From: Streptomyces cyaneogriseus subsp. noncyanogenus
GTDB taxonomy: Bacteria; Actinomycetota; Actinomycetes; Streptomycetales; Streptomycetaceae
Direction: 5' to 3'
Length of the DNA: 64,000 nucleotides
Assembly (NCBI RefSeq): GCF_000931445.1
Contig: NZ_CP010849.1
Coordinates: forward strand, 3,472,001-3,536,000
Both the position numbers and the translations under genes were made by a program. Below the pieces are notes generated by a model. That model was not told the DNA's origin, ran no database searches, and saw only the letters and a list, made by a program, of their open reading frames with translations. Below, one piece after another: positions 61,772 through 64,000 of the stretch (the first letter of the stretch is position 1; each line of letters starts with the position of its first letter).

Positions 61772-62941
61772 ATGACCACGCGTAGAGGTTTCCTCGGCAC
61801 CGCCACCGCCGCCGGCGCCGTGACCATCCTCGGAAGCTCCACGGCCACCGCCGTGACCGCCGGCACCACCGGAACCGAACCGGTGGGGACCACGGTGGAG
61901 AACGCGCGCGAGTCCATCCTCGCGGTCAACCGCGGCATGCGCGCCAACTACGCCGTGCTGAAATCCGACCTGATCAAGCACCTGAGCCCCGTCGTCGTCG
62001 TGCAGAACGACGCCAAGGGCGGCAAGTTCACCCTCGTCCACAACGGCACGCAGGAATCGGCGAACCCCGTCTCCCCCGTCTTCGAGCTGGCCAAGTCGAT
62101 CAGCCACGTCCCGCTCGGCATCTTCTCGACCATCGCCCCGTACCTGAGCGACAAGGTCCCGAACCTCCCCAACGCCGACCGGATCGACCCGCACGACCTG
62201 AAGATGGTCGCCTTCAAGGGGACCGGCACCACCGACTGGATCACGCCGCTCAAGAACTTCGCCGCCAACCTCACCGTCGCGCGCGGGAACCTCGACGACG
62301 CGGACCTGCCCGCGGAGATGGTGACCTCGTGCGGCCAACTGCTGGACGCGGCCCTCAAGTTCGTCGACGCCTCGGTGGCGAGCAAGTCGTTCGACATGAA
62401 GTCCTTCGAGGACTTCACCGGGAGCGTCTACCCCAACATCCGCACCAACATGAAGTACGCGGCCGACGCCCAGATCGCCGGCGTGCAGCAGATCATGAAG
62501 AAGTGGCGCGCCCAGATCGGCGAGGAGGAGTGGAAGGACCTGTACACGGTCGTCATCTCGCAGTGGACGACGTCCGTGCTCAACCAGAACACGATCATCA
62601 TCAGGCCCTGCATGAACCCGGCCAAGGTGGACACCCACCTGATCGACCTGCCGGCCGTCGAGCCGCCCGCGGACCCGATCTTCGTCGCCCTGGACAACCT
62701 CGCCCGGATCGTGCAGGACAACATCGCGGCCGAGATGGTCTTCCCCGTGGACCACGTGGTCGCGGACGCGCTCAAGGGCCAGCAGGACCTGCTCTCCGAC
62801 GAGATCCTCGACCAGCTCGGCGGGACGGCGCCCGGTGCGCTGACGTCCTCCGCCACGGCCTCGGGTCTCGCCGCGACCGCGGGGCTGGCCGCCTCGGGCG
62901 CCGACGCCTGCCCCTTCCACAAGAAGGTCGCGCAGGCGTGA
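61772..62941 (+). CDS. Tat-signal exported protein of unknown function
   Basis: A 389-residue protein. The N-terminus TTRRGFLGTATAAGAVTILG is a twin-arginine signal. The mature part is helical and rich in Asn, Lys and Val (ARESILAVNRGMRANYAVLK, GKFTLVHNGTQESANPVSPV, IGEEEWKDLYTVVISQWTTS, VFPVDHVVADALKGQQDLLS). Cys occur at about 190, 287 and in the tail DACPFHKK. It has no transmembrane segment beyond the signal. I do not recognise a family. GAAAGG precedes the ATG. A Tat substrate that may carry a cofactor; the tail CPF-H could bind metal or heme (speculation). Confidence 0.85.
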   Translation: MTTRRGFLGTATAAGAVTILGSSTATAVTAGTTGTEPVGTTVENARESILAVNRGMRANYAVLKSDLIKHLSPVVVVQNDAKGGKFTLVHNGTQESANPVSPVFELAKSISHVPLGIFSTIAPYLSDKVPNLPNADRIDPHDLKMVAFKGTGTTDWITPLKNFAANLTVARGNLDDADLPAEMVTSCGQLLDAALKFVDASVASKSFDMKSFEDFTGSVYPNIRTNMKYAADAQIAGVQQIMKKWRAQIGEEEWKDLYTVVISQWTTSVLNQNTIIIRPCMNPAKVDTHLIDLPAVEPPADPIFVALDNLARIVQDNIAAEMVFPVDHVVADALKGQQDLLSDEILDQLGGTAPGALTSSATASGLAATAGLAASGADACPFHKKVAQA

Positions 62942-62974
62942 GACGGGGCCTCCTCGCCCGGGCGGGTGCCTCAC

Positions 62975-63008
62975 CGGCCTCCCCGTCCGGCTCCGGGCGG
63001 GGAGGCCG
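62975..63008. terminator. Bidirectional hairpin terminator
   Basis: CGGCCTCCCCG (62975-62985) pairs with CGGGGAGGCCG (62998-63008) around a 12-base loop, between the Tat-signal gene and the convergent tetR gene. Confidence 0.8.
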
Positions 63009-63066
63009 TCCCGCGGCACGGGGGGACATCGTTCCGCGGGACGCCGTCCTGAGGGTGGCGGCCGTC

Positions 63067-63756
63067 TCAGGTGTCCGCGGAGGGGACCGGCGGCCGTAGC
63101 GCGTGGGCCAGACGGTCGAGTGCGGCGCCGTCCACGGCGGCCGTGCCCGTGAGGGTGCCGACGAGCGCCTGGGCGAGGACGGTCGCGGTGCCGATCCGCG
63201 CGTCCTCCCGCTCGTCGCCGGTGACCTTCCCGATCACCGCGTCCCGTACCGACCGCGAGATGTCGAGGCCGCCGAACGGCTCGGGGAAGGACAGCGCCAT
63301 CACGCACACGCCCACGTTGGCCGAGAGGATCGACCGGGCGGCCAGCTCCGGGTCGGTCCGCAGCCGCCCGGCGGCCCGGCACCGCTCCACGGCCGACCGG
63401 AGCAGGGCCTGCGCCTCCCCGATCGCCTGGGGCCTGGCGTCCGCCGTCGGCGTGAACATCAGCCGGTACAGGTGGGGGTTGTCCAGCGCGAACGCGACAT
63501 GGCTGTCCCAGGCCGTGCGCAGGTCGGCCACCGGGTCGTCGGTGAGCGGATTGCGCCGCTTGTTGGCCAGGAAGCGCTGGAAGCCGAGGTCGGCCACCGC
63601 CGTGAGCAGCCCCTGCTTGTCGCCGAACCGGCGGTAGATCTCCGGCATGCCGACACCGGCCCGGTCGCAGATGGCCCGGGTGGAGATCGCCAGCGCGTCC
63701 TTGGTGGCGAGGAGTTCCGCGGTGGCGTCCAGGATGCGCTCTCGTGCCGTCGACAT
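63067..63756 (-). CDS. TetR-family regulator
   Basis: A 229-residue TetR protein. RERILDATAELLATKDALAI, then STRAICDRAGVGMPEIYRRF (recognition helix) and an effector domain (ADLRTAWDSHVAFALDNPHL, SILSANVGVCVMALSFPEPF). GTGGGG precedes the ATG at 63756; an upstream in-frame start at 63852 would run through the operators and is rejected. Divergent from a lipoprotein gene and autoregulated in all probability. Confidence 0.88.
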   Translation of the reverse strand: MSTARERILDATAELLATKDALAISTRAICDRAGVGMPEIYRRFGDKQGLLTAVADLGFQRFLANKRRNPLTDDPVADLRTAWDSHVAFALDNPHLYRLMFTPTADARPQAIGEAQALLRSAVERCRAAGRLRTDPELAARSILSANVGVCVMALSFPEPFGGLDISRSVRDAVIGKVTGDEREDARIGTATVLAQALVGTLTGTAAVDGAALDRLAHALRPPVPSADT

Positions 63757-63760
63757 GACC

Positions 63761-63876
63761 CCACGATAACACCGCTCGATAACAACGCTAACAGCTCTGA
63801 CCTGCGGTTTTGGGAGAGGGAGACAGTCGGCGGAACGGAGTTCTGTTATCAACGCTTACGAGTCATGTTAGCGTTG
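63761..63876. promoter_or_regulatory. Operator cluster between tetR and lipoprotein gene
   Basis: GATAAC occurs at 63765-63770 and 63778-63783 as part of GATAACACCGCTC/GATAACAACGCTA direct repeats. AACGCTAACA (63784-63793) has its exact inverse TGTTAGCGTT at 63866-63875, with a third related copy GTTATCAACGCTTAC near 63845. The interval is AT-richer than neighbours. It probably binds the adjacent TetR protein at both promoters. Confidence 0.65.
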
Positions 63877-63899
63877 CACACATCTTCGTAGCGAGAGAG

Positions 63900-64000
63900 A
63901 TGGGTACTCCTGTGAACCGTTCGACGTTCCTCCGCGCCGCCTCGGCAGCCGTCGCCACCGCCGCGAGCGTGGCCCTCCTCGCCGCCTGCGGGGGCGAGGA
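63900..64000 (+). CDS. Lipoprotein, N-terminal fragment (runs off window)
   Basis: About 33 codons are visible: a signal segment FLRAASAAVATAASVALLAA followed by lipobox LLAAC and GGE. ATG at 63900 and GTG at 63912 are both possible starts in the same frame; GCGAGAGAG lies before the ATG. What the mature protein is cannot be seen. Divergent from tetR and controlled by the operator cluster between them. Confidence 0.75.
   Translation, partial: MGTPVNRSTFLRAASAAVATAASVALLAACGGE

Overview
The window is chromosomal DNA of a Streptomyces (or very close relative). Evidence is the very high G+C, the G/C-saturated third codon positions, and a dense set of streptomycete landmarks: afsR-afsS-afsK, fbiC, a DmdR1-type iron regulator, DUF397/XRE/ATP-binding developmental loci and an SCO4402-type protein. 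As far as I can recall, gene order follows the S. coelicolor SCO44xx-SCO43xx core region, read in descending order. No rRNA, tRNA, CRISPR array, insertion sequence or prophage is visible.

Layout. 1-3.1 kb: a divergent regulator facing a DUF4097/drug-type ABC exporter operon, with an inverted-repeat operator between. 3.2-4.9 kb: a WhiJ-like developmental module (ATP-binding protein, XRE/DUF5753 regulator, two DUF397 proteins). 5.3-6.4 kb: a gene-poor stretch with a 53-residue membrane peptide. 6.4-15.4 kb: secreted tyrosine phosphatase, membrane and secreted proteins, F420 cofactor synthase FbiC, a PHP phosphoesterase, an APC permease and an F420-type nitroreductase. 15.5-22 kb: the AfsK-AfsR-AfsS antibiotic-control cascade. 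22-27 kb: small metabolic and regulatory genes (VOC, TetR, Lrp/LysE pair, two FMN-type oxidases, GNAT). 27.6-32.2 kb: sigma-control genes (RsbW-like kinase, STAS antagonist, ECF sigma with zinc-finger anti-sigma) and a four-EF-hand protein. 32.3-43.2 kb: purU, SCO4402-like protein, a lipoprotein binding protein, a proline-rich disordered membrane protein, a TPR regulator, a short Prim-Pol protein, an ABC exporter and an alpha/beta hydrolase lacking its serine. 43.8-49.6 kb: dmdR1, SIS protein, PAS/GAF sensor, a probable small-RNA/12-codon-peptide locus, citrate synthase and pdxH.

49.7-58.5 kb: a seven-gene operon (TetR, enoyl-CoA hydratase, acyl-CoA dehydrogenase, biotin-carboxylase and carboxyltransferase subunits, AtuA-like protein, TIGR03084-type protein) that resembles acyclic-terpene/branched acyl-CoA catabolism (atu/liu). 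58.7-64 kb: a divergent GlxA/isochorismatase pair, a repeat-rich gene-free stretch, a Tat-signal protein of unknown function, and a TetR regulator divergent from a truncated lipoprotein gene.

The strongest anomaly is at 55,262-55,546. Two identical 42-bp loxP-containing sequences flank an inverted 93-bp copy of nearby genomic DNA, and a 54-bp flank is duplicated. This matches the loxP circularisation linker of 454 Titanium paired-end libraries, so it is almost certainly an assembly artefact. Deleting the 231-bp block restores an uninterrupted 532-codon carboxyltransferase gene. I found no convincing wholly new system. The best biological leads are the 47.3-kb small-RNA/peptide locus, the ATQY(L/I)PPV repeat protein, the serine-less hydrolase and the Tat-signal orphan.
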